Origin: Acidicapsa acidisoli
Lineage (GTDB): Bacteria; Acidobacteriota; Terriglobia; Terriglobales; Acidobacteriaceae
Length of the DNA: 64,000 nucleotides
Direction of reading: 5' to 3'
Assembly (NCBI RefSeq): GCF_025685625.1
Contig: NZ_JAGSYI010000001.1
Coordinates: 496,001-560,000, forward strand
Shown here: piece by piece, positions 53,225 through 61,064 of the stretch
Layout: each line of letters begins with the position of its first letter
Numbering within the stretch: the first letter of the stretch is position 1
Notes under the pieces: generated by a model
The model's database searches: none
The model's input: the letters and a program-made list of their open reading frames with translations, nothing else
What the model was told of the DNA's origin: nothing
Position numbers and translations under genes: made by a program

Positions 53225-53851
53225 TTACCCGAGTCTTTTCCCAAATCGTGGAGCAATTGCGTAATTCAACTGCACGAGCACGATGAATCCGATGCTCGCA
53301 TAGTTGCTCACTACGCAGAGCAACGCGCCAAAGGCATACAGGCTCTGGGCGATGAGCACGCGCCGGCAGATTGCGCCTCGCACCTCGACGGTCGTCTCGT
53401 CCTTGATCAAGGCCTGGCGGATTACGTGGGTCCAACTCCAATACAGCATTGCGCCCGGCAGCAGGATATTGAGCCAGTAAAGCAGCAGGGCGGTTCGGTA
53501 GGTCATGAATTCCGCGAGGAGACGTGTCGAGAGCGGCAGCATCGTGATGGTGAAGAGAAATCCCAGGTGAATCCACGTCAGATCGCGGCTGCCCTCGCGA
53601 ATGTGGTTAAGCTGCGTCTGTTGCCCAGCCCAGAAGATGCCGAGCGTGAGAAAGCTCATCAAATACGCAATCCACTGCGGCGCCATCGCCGCAAGCGCAC
53701 GGCATAGTTCCGCTTCGGAGTGAACAGCTTCTGCCGAAGGGATGTGGATATCCAGCACAAGGAGTGTCATGGCCACGGCGAAGATGCCGTCGCTTAAGGC
53801 GGCCATCCGCTCCAGACTGCGCCCCTGAATCGCATTGTAGAGTGTCGCCAT
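53225..53851 (-). CDS. TMEM175-family (DUF1211) potassium channel protein
   Basis: The 208-residue protein has six hydrophobic segments and the diagnostic first-helix motif ERMAALSDGIFAVAMTLLVLDI, the bacterial form of the R-x3-F/L-SD-x-I/V-FA signature of TMEM175 channels. Bacterial members form tetrameric K+-permeable channels without a classical selectivity-filter TVGYG. The continuation LMSFLTLGIFWAGQQTQLNHI fits the family. No operon partner is evident. Confidence 0.87.
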   Translation of the reverse strand: MATLYNAIQGRSLERMAALSDGIFAVAMTLLVLDIHIPSAEAVHSEAELCRALAAMAPQWIAYLMSFLTLGIFWAGQQTQLNHIREGSRDLTWIHLGFLFTITMLPLSTRLLAEFMTYRTALLLYWLNILLPGAMLYWSWTHVIRQALIKDETTVEVRGAICRRVLIAQSLYAFGALLCVVSNYASIGFIVLVQLNYAIAPRFGKRLG

Positions 53852-53910
53852 GCAACCGGAAATTCACTTCGCTCCAGCTTACCCTGGGCTTCCTATGCTG
53901 CCTTTCCTCT

Positions 53911-54108
53911 CTACTTCAGCAGTGCTTCCGTCGGATCATCCGGCTTGCGTCTGATTCGCCATGTGCCCAGCACAATCAACACAGCGCCTGCCGCCAGCTC
54001 CAGCCACAGATGCCAGTCGCGGCGAAATCCCTTGTAGAGCATGTAGCTCTGACAGAGCGCAAAGGCTCCCACCAGGATGGCAATTGCGCCCCGAACCTTG
54101 TCGCCCAT
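53911..54108 (-). CDS. small two-helix membrane protein
   Basis: The 65-residue protein has hydrophobic segments VRGAIAILVGAFALCQSYMLY and WHLWLELAAGAVLIVLGTWRI, and a charged tail ending DDPTEALLK. The ATG chosen has GGGGG eight bases upstream; the longer frame to 54264 has no membrane-protein character. Function unknown. It is divergent from gcvT and lies downstream of it on the other strand. Confidence 0.62.
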   Translation of the reverse strand: MGDKVRGAIAILVGAFALCQSYMLYKGFRRDWHLWLELAAGAVLIVLGTWRIRRKPDDPTEALLK

Positions 54109-54307
54109 GCGGCACCCCCTCTTTGGCAGAATTTGGCCGAAATTACCCGGGGAGCGCCCACCATGAATTGGGTAGAAAAGCTCATGCAATGAAAACGAAG
54201 TTTGACCGAGCGCTCCGGGAATCCCTATCTTCAATAAAGGTACAGGAACCGGGGCGCAGACCATACGTCAATTCGCGGCCCTGGTATTTTGTCCGCGAGG
54301 TAATCCC

Positions 54308-55453
54308 ATGTCGACTACACCAGCACCCGTTGTTCCCGCACTGAAACAGACCGCCCTCAATGCCACGCATCGCGCCCTAAAGGCGAAGATGGTCGACTTC
54401 GGCGGCTGGGACATGCCGGTTGAGTACTCCGGTCTTATCGCCGAACATCTGGCCGTGCGCACAGCCGTTGGCCTCTTCGACGTGGGCCACATGGGCGAGA
54501 TCCAGTTTCGCGGGCCCAATTCGCTGGCTGCAGTTCAGCGCATCACCATGAACGACGCTTCGCGCCTCAAAGACGGTCAGGCGCAGTATTCCGCGCTGCT
54601 CACGCCCGAGGGCACCTTCGTCGACGACATTCTGGTTCACAAGCTCGGCGACAACGACTACCTGCTCGTGGTCAATGCCGGAACCAAGGACAAGGACTAC
54701 GCTTGGATTCGCAAGCAGGTGGGCGGCATGCCTGGCATCCACATCAGCGATTACTCCAGCTACTACACGCAACTCGCCATTCAGGGTCCACGAGCGCTGG
54801 AGACCTTGCAGAAGTTAACCAAAGTCGATCTCGCTGGGATCAAGAACTACTGGTTCACTTTTGGTCAGGTAGCCGGGGTCTACAACACGCTTATCGCCCG
54901 CACAGGCTACTCGGGCGAAGACGGCTTCGAAATCTACGTCCCCTCCGACGTCGTCACCAGCGAGAAGGTCTGGAACGCCGGACTCGAAGCCGGCACAGAG
55001 TTCGGCATTCTGCCCTGCGGCCTGGGCGCACGCAATACCCTGCGTCTGGAAGCGGGAATGCCTCTCTATGAACACGAGATCACCGACCAGACGAACGTGT
55101 TCGAAGCTGGCCTCGATCGCTGGCTCAAGCTCGAAAAAGACTCCGACTTCCTCGGGCGCGAGGCGCTGCTCGCCGTCAAGGAATCCGGCGGCCCGGCGCG
55201 CAAGCTCGTTGGCCTCGAAATGGTGGAACGAGGCATCGCCCGCGACGGCTACCCGGTGCTCAACGAAGCGGGCGAGCAGATCGGCGTTGTCACCAGCGGG
55301 TCGCCTGCGCCGTTTTTGAAGACCAACATTGCCTACGCATACGTACCTGCATCTGTCGCCGAGAGCAAGGAAGATGTCTTTGTGCAGGTCCGCACGAATA
55401 AGGTCCGTGCAAAGCAGGTTTCGACGCCGTTCTATAAGCGGATCAAGAAATAA
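54308..55453 (+). CDS. gcvT: aminomethyltransferase (glycine cleavage T protein)
   Basis: Transfers the aminomethyl carbon from the H protein to tetrahydrofolate, releasing ammonia, in the glycine cleavage system. The 381-residue protein shows MVDFGGWDMPVEYSGLIAEHLAVRTAVGLFDVGHMGE at the start, RTGYSGEDGFEIYVP in the middle and the C-terminal barrel with VTSGSPAPFLKTNIAYAYV. GAGG lies ten bases before the ATG. gcvH and gcvP are not within the window downstream; the 5' leader shows no glycine riboswitch that I can recognise. Confidence 0.95.
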   Translation: MSTTPAPVVPALKQTALNATHRALKAKMVDFGGWDMPVEYSGLIAEHLAVRTAVGLFDVGHMGEIQFRGPNSLAAVQRITMNDASRLKDGQAQYSALLTPEGTFVDDILVHKLGDNDYLLVVNAGTKDKDYAWIRKQVGGMPGIHISDYSSYYTQLAIQGPRALETLQKLTKVDLAGIKNYWFTFGQVAGVYNTLIARTGYSGEDGFEIYVPSDVVTSEKVWNAGLEAGTEFGILPCGLGARNTLRLEAGMPLYEHEITDQTNVFEAGLDRWLKLEKDSDFLGREALLAVKESGGPARKLVGLEMVERGIARDGYPVLNEAGEQIGVVTSGSPAPFLKTNIAYAYVPASVAESKEDVFVQVRTNKVRAKQVSTPFYKRIKK

Positions 55454-55574
55454 AAATAGGCTTTAGGTGGTAGCTGGCTAACTTGCCAGATCTTCTAGCA
55501 AAGGTAACGAGCCAATCAGCCTCTCACGGTGCTACATTAGTCGCACTCGATTCCTTAGCAGGAGGCGATGGCGC

Positions 55575-56093
55575 ATGTTACTTGCGGGTGGGAGAAGACA
55601 ATCAAGAGCTCCATGGTTAAACGGCGCTAATGGACGGGCTGGAGCCGCACTCCAGGCAATGGCCGATCACACCCGTCAGAATCTCACCGTAACTCCGTGG
55701 CCCGCAGCAGCGCCACTCGTTGTCACATCCCGGATTTTCGACGCAGCCGCCAATCTTGTGGCTACTGGCACGTACAACAGCGGCACTGGAATCCACGCGG
55801 AAGTCGACGCAATCAACACTCTGGGAGCAATTGCCTGGGTAAATCCGCACACAATACTTACCAGCCTGGAACCGTGCCCCCGATGCGCGGTGATCCTTCG
55901 AGCATTTCAAATGGCACATGGGTGGACGATTCAGGCGCCGGCAAGAGCATTTGCTTCCAACTGGGCTGGGGCTTATGCGTTGCCTGATGGCATATTCACT
56001 GTAGTTCTGAATCAGATGAATATCTCGGCGCTCGATCGTATGCACTATAGCGAAGAGATCAAGAGTGCAATCAAGACATTTGAATCCCGGTGA
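55575..56093 (+). CDS. cytidine deaminase-fold protein of unknown substrate
   Basis: The 172-residue protein has the zinc site of the deaminase superfamily: His74-Ala-Glu76 in TGIHAEVDAIN and Pro100-Cys101-x2-Cys104 in SLEPCPRCAVIL. The order H-x-E then P-C-x2-C is that of tRNA adenosine, guanine and related nucleobase deaminases. The surrounding residues do not match TadA, CMP/dCMP deaminase or RibD closely. AGGAGG precedes the ATG by about ten bases. It is alone between gcvT and a convergent VWFA gene, without immunity or secretion genes, so a toxin role is not supported. Confidence 0.78.
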   Translation: MLLAGGRRQSRAPWLNGANGRAGAALQAMADHTRQNLTVTPWPAAAPLVVTSRIFDAAANLVATGTYNSGTGIHAEVDAINTLGAIAWVNPHTILTSLEPCPRCAVILRAFQMAHGWTIQAPARAFASNWAGAYALPDGIFTVVLNQMNISALDRMHYSEEIKSAIKTFESR

Positions 56094-56150
56094 ACAGACC
56101 CGGGACCCAGGATCGGCGATTAAGAGTCACGGCGTTGAAAGAACATGAAA

Positions 56151-56226
56151 AACCGGCTTCCGGGCGGTGAAATGCCAGGAAAGCCGGTTCCCAGATATCC
56201 CTGCGCATTACCCTGAGATATCTGGG
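56151..56226. terminator. two hairpins between convergent genes
   Basis: AACCGGCTT (56151-56159) pairs with AAGCCGGTT (56181-56189), and CCCAGATATC (56190-56199) pairs with GATATCTGGG (56217-56226). The first left arm follows a run of A, which gives a U-tract for the minus-strand gene. Probable bidirectional termination region. Confidence 0.7.
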
Positions 56227-56250
56227 TGGTGCACTTCGCAAAGTGTAATA

Positions 56251-57198
56251 TCAGTCCTGCGCCAAACCCGGCCGGGCAACAAACACCTGTTCTGGTGCGT
56301 CGACTTCTGATCCAGCGGCTTTGAACTTCAGTTTGAACGTGTCAATCTGCGGCTTGCCATTCATCGGAACCGCAAAGCTCAATTCGTACTGGTTCTTGAA
56401 TCTGCGCGTTAGTTCCTCAAAATACGGTTGGAAGGAGACTGGATTTCCCATTCCTTCCCAGAAACTCTTGCCGCCGGTCGCCTGGGTAACCGAAAGCATC
56501 AGGTTCTGGCCTGCATTATTGGCATACTGCGTCCGGTCAAAACGGCCGCGGTCGGTCCAATAGATCGTGTAAACGATCAGATGGGCACGCACTGCATCGT
56601 TGATCGCCGCCTGCACATATGGATCTTCCGGATCGTAGCGGCGGTTATACTCGTCCACGCCGTCGGTCACCATCACCACTTCACGGCGCACATTTGTTTC
56701 CCGGGAGGGCCAGCGCTTGGACAGGTCCGACAGGCAGAAGTACGGGCTGCTGTTGACGCCCGCTCCACCCGCTGGAAGACGCAGCCCGTTCAGCGCCGCA
56801 GCGTGGTCGGTGGTAAATGGACCTGTAAGGTTGGCGTTGCCATTCATCATGTATCCGAGAGTCACCCGGACATTTGGCGGCAGGGTGTTCACAAACTGTG
56901 TAATGTCATCGAACTGGCGTCCCAGGCTGGTGCGCGCCGAGCTGTCGATCAGTACCACAAGCTCGATCGGATCGGTCGCGTTCCGCAGCGACTCAAAGTT
57001 CGACACTTTGGTGTCTTTGCCGTTCACCTTGATCGTCAGATCCTGCGCCGACACATTGGGCGCCTGATCTCCGTCATGCTTGGGCAAAATTGTCACAATC
57101 GCCTGCCCCTGGCCATCTTTTTCTCCCTGCGCGAATGCAGACGTGGACACCAGTAGCGCCCCGGCGGCAACATACATTGCAATTCCAAATCTCTTCAT
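56251..57198 (-). CDS. secreted VWFA-related acidobacterial domain protein
   Basis: The 315-residue protein has a Sec signal (MYVAAGALLVSTSAFAQ). The rest is the von Willebrand A-like domain known from Acidobacteriota (TIGR03436 type): AQDLTIKVNGKDTKVSNFESLR, then IELVVLIDSSARTSLG, where Asp85-Ser-Ser-Ala-Arg stands at the metal-dependent adhesion site but lacks the last serine of DxSxS. EVVMVTDGVDEYNRRYDPEDPY follows. Role unknown; probably an extracytoplasmic protein-protein module. Confidence 0.86.
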   Translation of the reverse strand: MKRFGIAMYVAAGALLVSTSAFAQGEKDGQGQAIVTILPKHDGDQAPNVSAQDLTIKVNGKDTKVSNFESLRNATDPIELVVLIDSSARTSLGRQFDDITQFVNTLPPNVRVTLGYMMNGNANLTGPFTTDHAAALNGLRLPAGGAGVNSSPYFCLSDLSKRWPSRETNVRREVVMVTDGVDEYNRRYDPEDPYVQAAINDAVRAHLIVYTIYWTDRGRFDRTQYANNAGQNLMLSVTQATGGKSFWEGMGNPVSFQPYFEELTRRFKNQYELSFAVPMNGKPQIDTFKLKFKAAGSEVDAPEQVFVARPGLAQD

Positions 57199-57614
57199 AC
57201 GAAATGCTCCCTTCGAGGCGTGAATGTCGGCTGTAAACGGCCCGCCAATTCAACTCACTTCACACCCACTATCTGTTAGACGCATCTCGAAGGTCAGGGA
57301 CTCAAAGCCATATCCTATCCCTTAAATAAGCTGAAAACAGGGATACCAGGGATTTTCAGCGCTGCGGCGGAAATGAACAGGATGCGGGAGTGGAATTTCG
57401 GACGATTTCGGGTTAATTCCCGGAGAGCCTTGATTTTCCGGGAACTCGCGGAAGCCCTTGAGTCGTAACTTTGATTCGTACCTGACTCCGGGTTCCAGCC
57501 CACGCCTGAAAAAGCGATGAATTTTTGTGCGTTTTGCGAGCGTTCCGCACCAGCGTTCGTCCAAACTGCCATAACTCCAGAGTTTTCAGGATTCAGCATA
57601 GAGGGAGATTGCCC
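57199..57614. other. intergenic region between divergent VWFA and TIGR03435 genes
   Basis: About 416 bases with promoters for both genes presumably inside. Short open frames here lack ribosome-binding sites. Several imperfect CCCGG/CCGGG segments occur around 57415-57450, with no clear palindrome. AGAGGGAG at the end serves the downstream gene. Confidence 0.45.
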
Positions 57615-58751
57615 ATGAAGAAGCTTCTACTTAGCCTCGTCGCGACGGCCCTGATTTCACCACTCGCTCTGCTCGCCCAGGATGTCACCGGGACATGGCA
57701 GGGAACACTCGATGTAGGCAGCGGCAAATCACTCCGCATTGTCCTGAAGGTTTCCAAGGCGGCTGACGGAACGCTGAAGGCCGTGAACTACAGTATCGAT
57801 CAAGGCGGGCAGCCCATTCCCGTTTCTACGATTTCCTTGCAGGGAACTGCCTTTAACTTCGCGGTCTCTATGATTGGCGGTAAGTACGAGGGAAAGTTGA
57901 GCGCTGACGGCAACTCCATCGCCGGAACCTGGAGCCAGGGCCCCAATCCGCTGCCGCTCAACTTTGCAAAAGCCACTCCCGCAACCACCTGGACGATTCC
58001 CGAGCCTCCGCCGGAGATTCCGCCGATGGCTGCTGACGCTTCTCCGGAATTTGAAGTCGCCACCATCAAGCCGAGCAACCCGGATACGCAAGGCCGGGGA
58101 TTCCGAGTGAGAGGCCGCGAATTCACGACGATGAACACGACACTCACCAGTCTGCTCACCTTTGCTTATGGATTACATCCGAAGCAGATCGTGGGCGCTC
58201 CAGCGTGGGTGGACACCGATAAGTTCGACATAACCGCGCAGCCCGATGCGCCCGGCAGGCCCAATGATACGCAGTGGAAAGCAATGCTGCAAAAGCTGCT
58301 GGCCGATCGCTTCCAACTTACCTTTCATCACGATAAGAAAGAACTCCCGATTTATGCGCTCGAAGTTGCCAAAAGCGGCTCGAAGCTGACCAAGAGTCAG
58401 GGCGACCCGAACGGCTTGCCAAGCATGTTCTTCCGAGGCCTCGGCAACCTGCCTGCCGCCAATGCGACGATGCAGGACTTCGCCGGGCTGCTTCAATCGG
58501 CTGTTCTCGACAAGCCGGTGGTGGATCAGACCGGACTCACGGGGCGCTTTGATTTCACGTTGAATTGGACGCCGGATGAGTCGCAATTCGTTGGATTGGG
58601 CGTCAAAGTACCTCCGCCGAGCGACAAGCCCGACGCGCCGCCGGGCCTGTTTACCGCAGTTCAGGAGCAGCTTGGGTTGAAGCTGGAGGCGACCAAAGCC
58701 CCCGTCGATGTGATCGTCATCGATAAGGTTGAGAAGCCTTCGGCAAACTAG
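57615..58751 (+). CDS. secreted TIGR03435-type soil-associated protein
   Basis: The 378-residue protein has a signal peptide (MKKLLLSLVATALISPLALLAQ), a small beta domain (DVTGTWQGTLDVGSGKSLRIVLKVSK to SIAGTWSQGPNPLPL) and, from about residue 150, the TIGR03435 domain: FEVATIKPSNPDTQGRGFRVRGREFTTMNTTLTSLLTFAYGLHPKQIVGAPAWVDTDKFDI, ending FTAVQEQLGLKLEATKAPVDVIVIDKVEKPSAN. Almost the same ending occurs in the M56 protease at 59268. Molecular function unknown. AGAGGGAG precedes the ATG. Confidence 0.88.
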   Translation: MKKLLLSLVATALISPLALLAQDVTGTWQGTLDVGSGKSLRIVLKVSKAADGTLKAVNYSIDQGGQPIPVSTISLQGTAFNFAVSMIGGKYEGKLSADGNSIAGTWSQGPNPLPLNFAKATPATTWTIPEPPPEIPPMAADASPEFEVATIKPSNPDTQGRGFRVRGREFTTMNTTLTSLLTFAYGLHPKQIVGAPAWVDTDKFDITAQPDAPGRPNDTQWKAMLQKLLADRFQLTFHHDKKELPIYALEVAKSGSKLTKSQGDPNGLPSMFFRGLGNLPAANATMQDFAGLLQSAVLDKPVVDQTGLTGRFDFTLNWTPDESQFVGLGVKVPPPSDKPDAPPGLFTAVQEQLGLKLEATKAPVDVIVIDKVEKPSAN

Positions 58752-58829
58752 CGGGGGCGTGTTCTCGACCGGCAATTCGCTTGTATTCAATGTTGGATTG
58801 GCTCGCACTGACAGGCCTGCAATTCTTGC

Positions 58830-58859
58830 TTGACGTAAAACATACAATTGTAGTAATTA
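58830..58859 (+). promoter_or_regulatory. BlaI-type operator within the blaI promoter
   Basis: TTGACG (58830-58835) as -35, TAATTA (58854-58859) as -10 with 18-base spacing. Between them is TACAATTGTA (58843-58852), a perfect palindrome matching the TACA-N2-TGTA core of BlaI/MecI operators. The start codon of the repressor gene is 25 bases further on. Confidence 0.8.
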
Positions 58860-58883
58860 TTCACACAAGCATAGGAGAGCGAA

Positions 58884-59264
58884 ATGTCAGCGCCGAAACT
58901 ATCCAAACTCGAATTTCAGATTATGGAAGTGCTGTGGAACCGAGGCGAGTCCTCCATCCGCGAGATTCAGGATGCATTTCCGGAGAAGCGCAAGCCCGCC
59001 TACACGACGATTCAGACCACCGTCTACCGCCTCGAAACAAAGGATGTAGTCCAGCGAATCAAGAAGGTCGGAAACTTCCACATCTTTTCAGCCGCAGTCT
59101 CGCGCGATGCCGCCCAGCGCCGCTTGATCGATGAACTGCTGGCCTTGTTTGGCGGCCGCACGCAACCGCTGATGGCGCACCTCGTGGAGTCAGGAAAGCT
59201 CTCCATGGAAGATGTGAAACAAGCCGAAAAGGCGCTGCGCAAGTTATCGAAGAAGGAGGATTGA
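58884..59264 (+). CDS. BlaI/MecI/CopY-family repressor
   Basis: The 126-residue protein has the family's N-terminal winged helix (PKLSKLEFQIMEVLWNRGESSIREIQDAFPEKRKPAYTTIQTTVYRLETKDVVQRIKKVGNFHIFSA) and a C-terminal dimerisation helix. In beta-lactam systems it is cleaved when the BlaR1 protease is activated. The partner protease gene starts three bases after its stop. A TACAATTGTA operator lies in its own promoter, so autorepression is expected. Here the signal is probably not a beta-lactam, since the partner lacks that sensor. Confidence 0.93.
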   Translation: MSAPKLSKLEFQIMEVLWNRGESSIREIQDAFPEKRKPAYTTIQTTVYRLETKDVVQRIKKVGNFHIFSAAVSRDAAQRRLIDELLALFGGRTQPLMAHLVESGKLSMEDVKQAEKALRKLSKKED

Positions 59265-59267
59265 TCT

Positions 59268-61010
59268 ATGATGCACGCGAACTGGATCTCAGCTCTTGCC
59301 AACCACCTTTGGCAATCGACACTGTTTGTACTCGCGGCGTGGATGCTTGCCTTCGCGTTGCGAAAGAACCAAGCCTCCACGCGCTACTGGATCTGGTTGA
59401 GTGCATCGTTGAAGTTTATGATGCCCTTCTCCTTGCTGATCGAAGCCGGCAAGCGCATGGGAGCCATGTTTGCTCTGCACGCGTCCCAGCCAATCGTATC
59501 CCAAGTCGTAGAGCGGGTTACGCAGCCGTTTCCACAAACTGAGTTGCTTTCGACTGCGATTCCAGCCGTGACGCTGCACAAAGCCAGCTTCTGGCCTGCT
59601 GCAGCTGCGTCGGTATGGGCGGCAGGTGTCTTGATTTTCGCCTGCATCTGGGCTCTGAAATGGTGGCAACTGCACGCAGCGGTACAAATGGCATCTCGGC
59701 ACGCCCTGGATGCCGCTGTGCCTGTGCTCTCTTCGAAATCGCTTGTTGAGCCAGGCGTCTTTGGCATCGTTCAGCCTGTGTTGCTTTTGCCTGAAGGAAT
59801 TGCCAATCACCTGACGCAGGCTCAGTTCGAGGCCATCCTCGCGCACGAAATGTGCCATGTCCGGCGGCGCGACAACCTCACCTTTGCCATGCACATGGCC
59901 GTTGAAACGGTCTTCTGGTTTCATCCTCTGATCTGGTGGATCAGAACACGTCTGATCGAAGAGCGCGAGCGCGCCTGCGACGAAGCCGTGTTGCAATCTG
60001 GCAACAACGCCGAAGTGTATGCGGAGGGAATTCTCAATGTCTGTAAGTTCTATATTGAGTCGCCACTTGCCTGCGCCTCCGGCGTAACTGGCTCAGACCT
60101 CAAGCAGCGCATTGTCCGCATCATGACCGGACGCCTCGGCAATAACCTCAGCATGGGTGGAAAACTGCTGTTAAGTGCCGTCGCAGCTGTAGCGATTGTC
60201 ATACCCATCGTTTTCGGGCTTGCGCATACGACGCAAATCTTCGCCCAAACCAAGGTTGAGGATTCATCAGCCGAACTCCCCCAATTTGAAGTAGTGTCGA
60301 TCAAGCCGAACAAATCGGACGACAATCGCACTGGATTTCTCCTCAGCAAGGGTGGCTTTTCTCTCAGCGGCGTGCCACTTCAGATGATGCTGAGAGAGGC
60401 TTTCGATGTCAATAACAGCCGAATCTTTGGATCGCCAAATTGGGCCAATACAGATCGCTTCAACGTCGAGGCCAAGGTATCCGAAGCTGACCTGCCAAAA
60501 TTGGATAACTTGGCGCCTGAGCAGCGCGTGAAAATGCTCCTGCCTGTGCTGCAAGATCGGTTCAATCTCAAGTATCATCACGAAACAAGAGAAATGACGG
60601 TATATGTTCTGACAGTCGCCAAAGGTGGTCTGAAGCTTAAAGAGGCTCCAGTACAGACCGGCGAAAAACACGGCGGCGTCAGGATGAACGGCCTTGGCGA
60701 TTTCCAGGGAGAGAACGTCAAAATCGAATTTCTTGGCCATGTGCTGTCGGAGCAGCCGGAGCTTGGACACACGATCCTCGACAAGACCGGCCTTACCGGC
60801 AGTTACGACTTTCACCTGCAATGGACGCCTGCTCAAACAGGGCCGATAGGGCCCGACAATTCCGCGTCTGGAAGCTCTGCTGCACCTGACACCAACAAGC
60901 CGGACCTGTTCACAGCGTTGCAGGAACAGCTAGGTCTCAAACTCGAATCACAAAAGGGGCCGGTCGATGTCATCGTGATCGACCATATTGAGAAGCCCTC
61001 GGCTAACTAG
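59268..61010 (+). CDS. BlaR1-type M56 protease fused to a TIGR03435 domain
   Basis: The 580-residue membrane protein has four hydrophobic segments in residues 1-310. The M56 zinc site is His193-Glu194-Met-Cys-His197, followed by LIEERERACDEAVLQSGNN, which carries the third ligand. After the last helix (LLLSAVAAVAIVIPIVFGLA) the extracytoplasmic part, from about residue 337, is a TIGR03435 domain (FEVVSIKPNKSDDNRTGFLLSKGGF to VIVIDHIEKPSAN). This sits where BlaR1 has its penicillin-binding sensor. No SxxK plus KTG beta-lactam motif is seen. AAGGAGG within the end of blaI serves its ATG. Predicted to cleave the BlaI repressor on sensing an unknown signal. Confidence 0.88.
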   Translation: MMHANWISALANHLWQSTLFVLAAWMLAFALRKNQASTRYWIWLSASLKFMMPFSLLIEAGKRMGAMFALHASQPIVSQVVERVTQPFPQTELLSTAIPAVTLHKASFWPAAAASVWAAGVLIFACIWALKWWQLHAAVQMASRHALDAAVPVLSSKSLVEPGVFGIVQPVLLLPEGIANHLTQAQFEAILAHEMCHVRRRDNLTFAMHMAVETVFWFHPLIWWIRTRLIEERERACDEAVLQSGNNAEVYAEGILNVCKFYIESPLACASGVTGSDLKQRIVRIMTGRLGNNLSMGGKLLLSAVAAVAIVIPIVFGLAHTTQIFAQTKVEDSSAELPQFEVVSIKPNKSDDNRTGFLLSKGGFSLSGVPLQMMLREAFDVNNSRIFGSPNWANTDRFNVEAKVSEADLPKLDNLAPEQRVKMLLPVLQDRFNLKYHHETREMTVYVLTVAKGGLKLKEAPVQTGEKHGGVRMNGLGDFQGENVKIEFLGHVLSEQPELGHTILDKTGLTGSYDFHLQWTPAQTGPIGPDNSASGSSAAPDTNKPDLFTALQEQLGLKLESQKGPVDVIVIDHIEKPSAN

Positions 61011-61064
61011 CCTTTGCAATGAATCCGTATCGCACCAAATTAACACCTGGTCGGAGCCACTCAG

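Noticed and set aside
54180-54307. Possible glycine riboswitch before gcvT
   Set aside because: The leader is short and I could not find the tandem aptamer pattern or conserved core; not supported.
57315-57599. Small minus-strand frames upstream of the TIGR03435 gene
   Set aside because: No ribosome-binding site and no recognisable features; this is the shared promoter region of two divergent genes.
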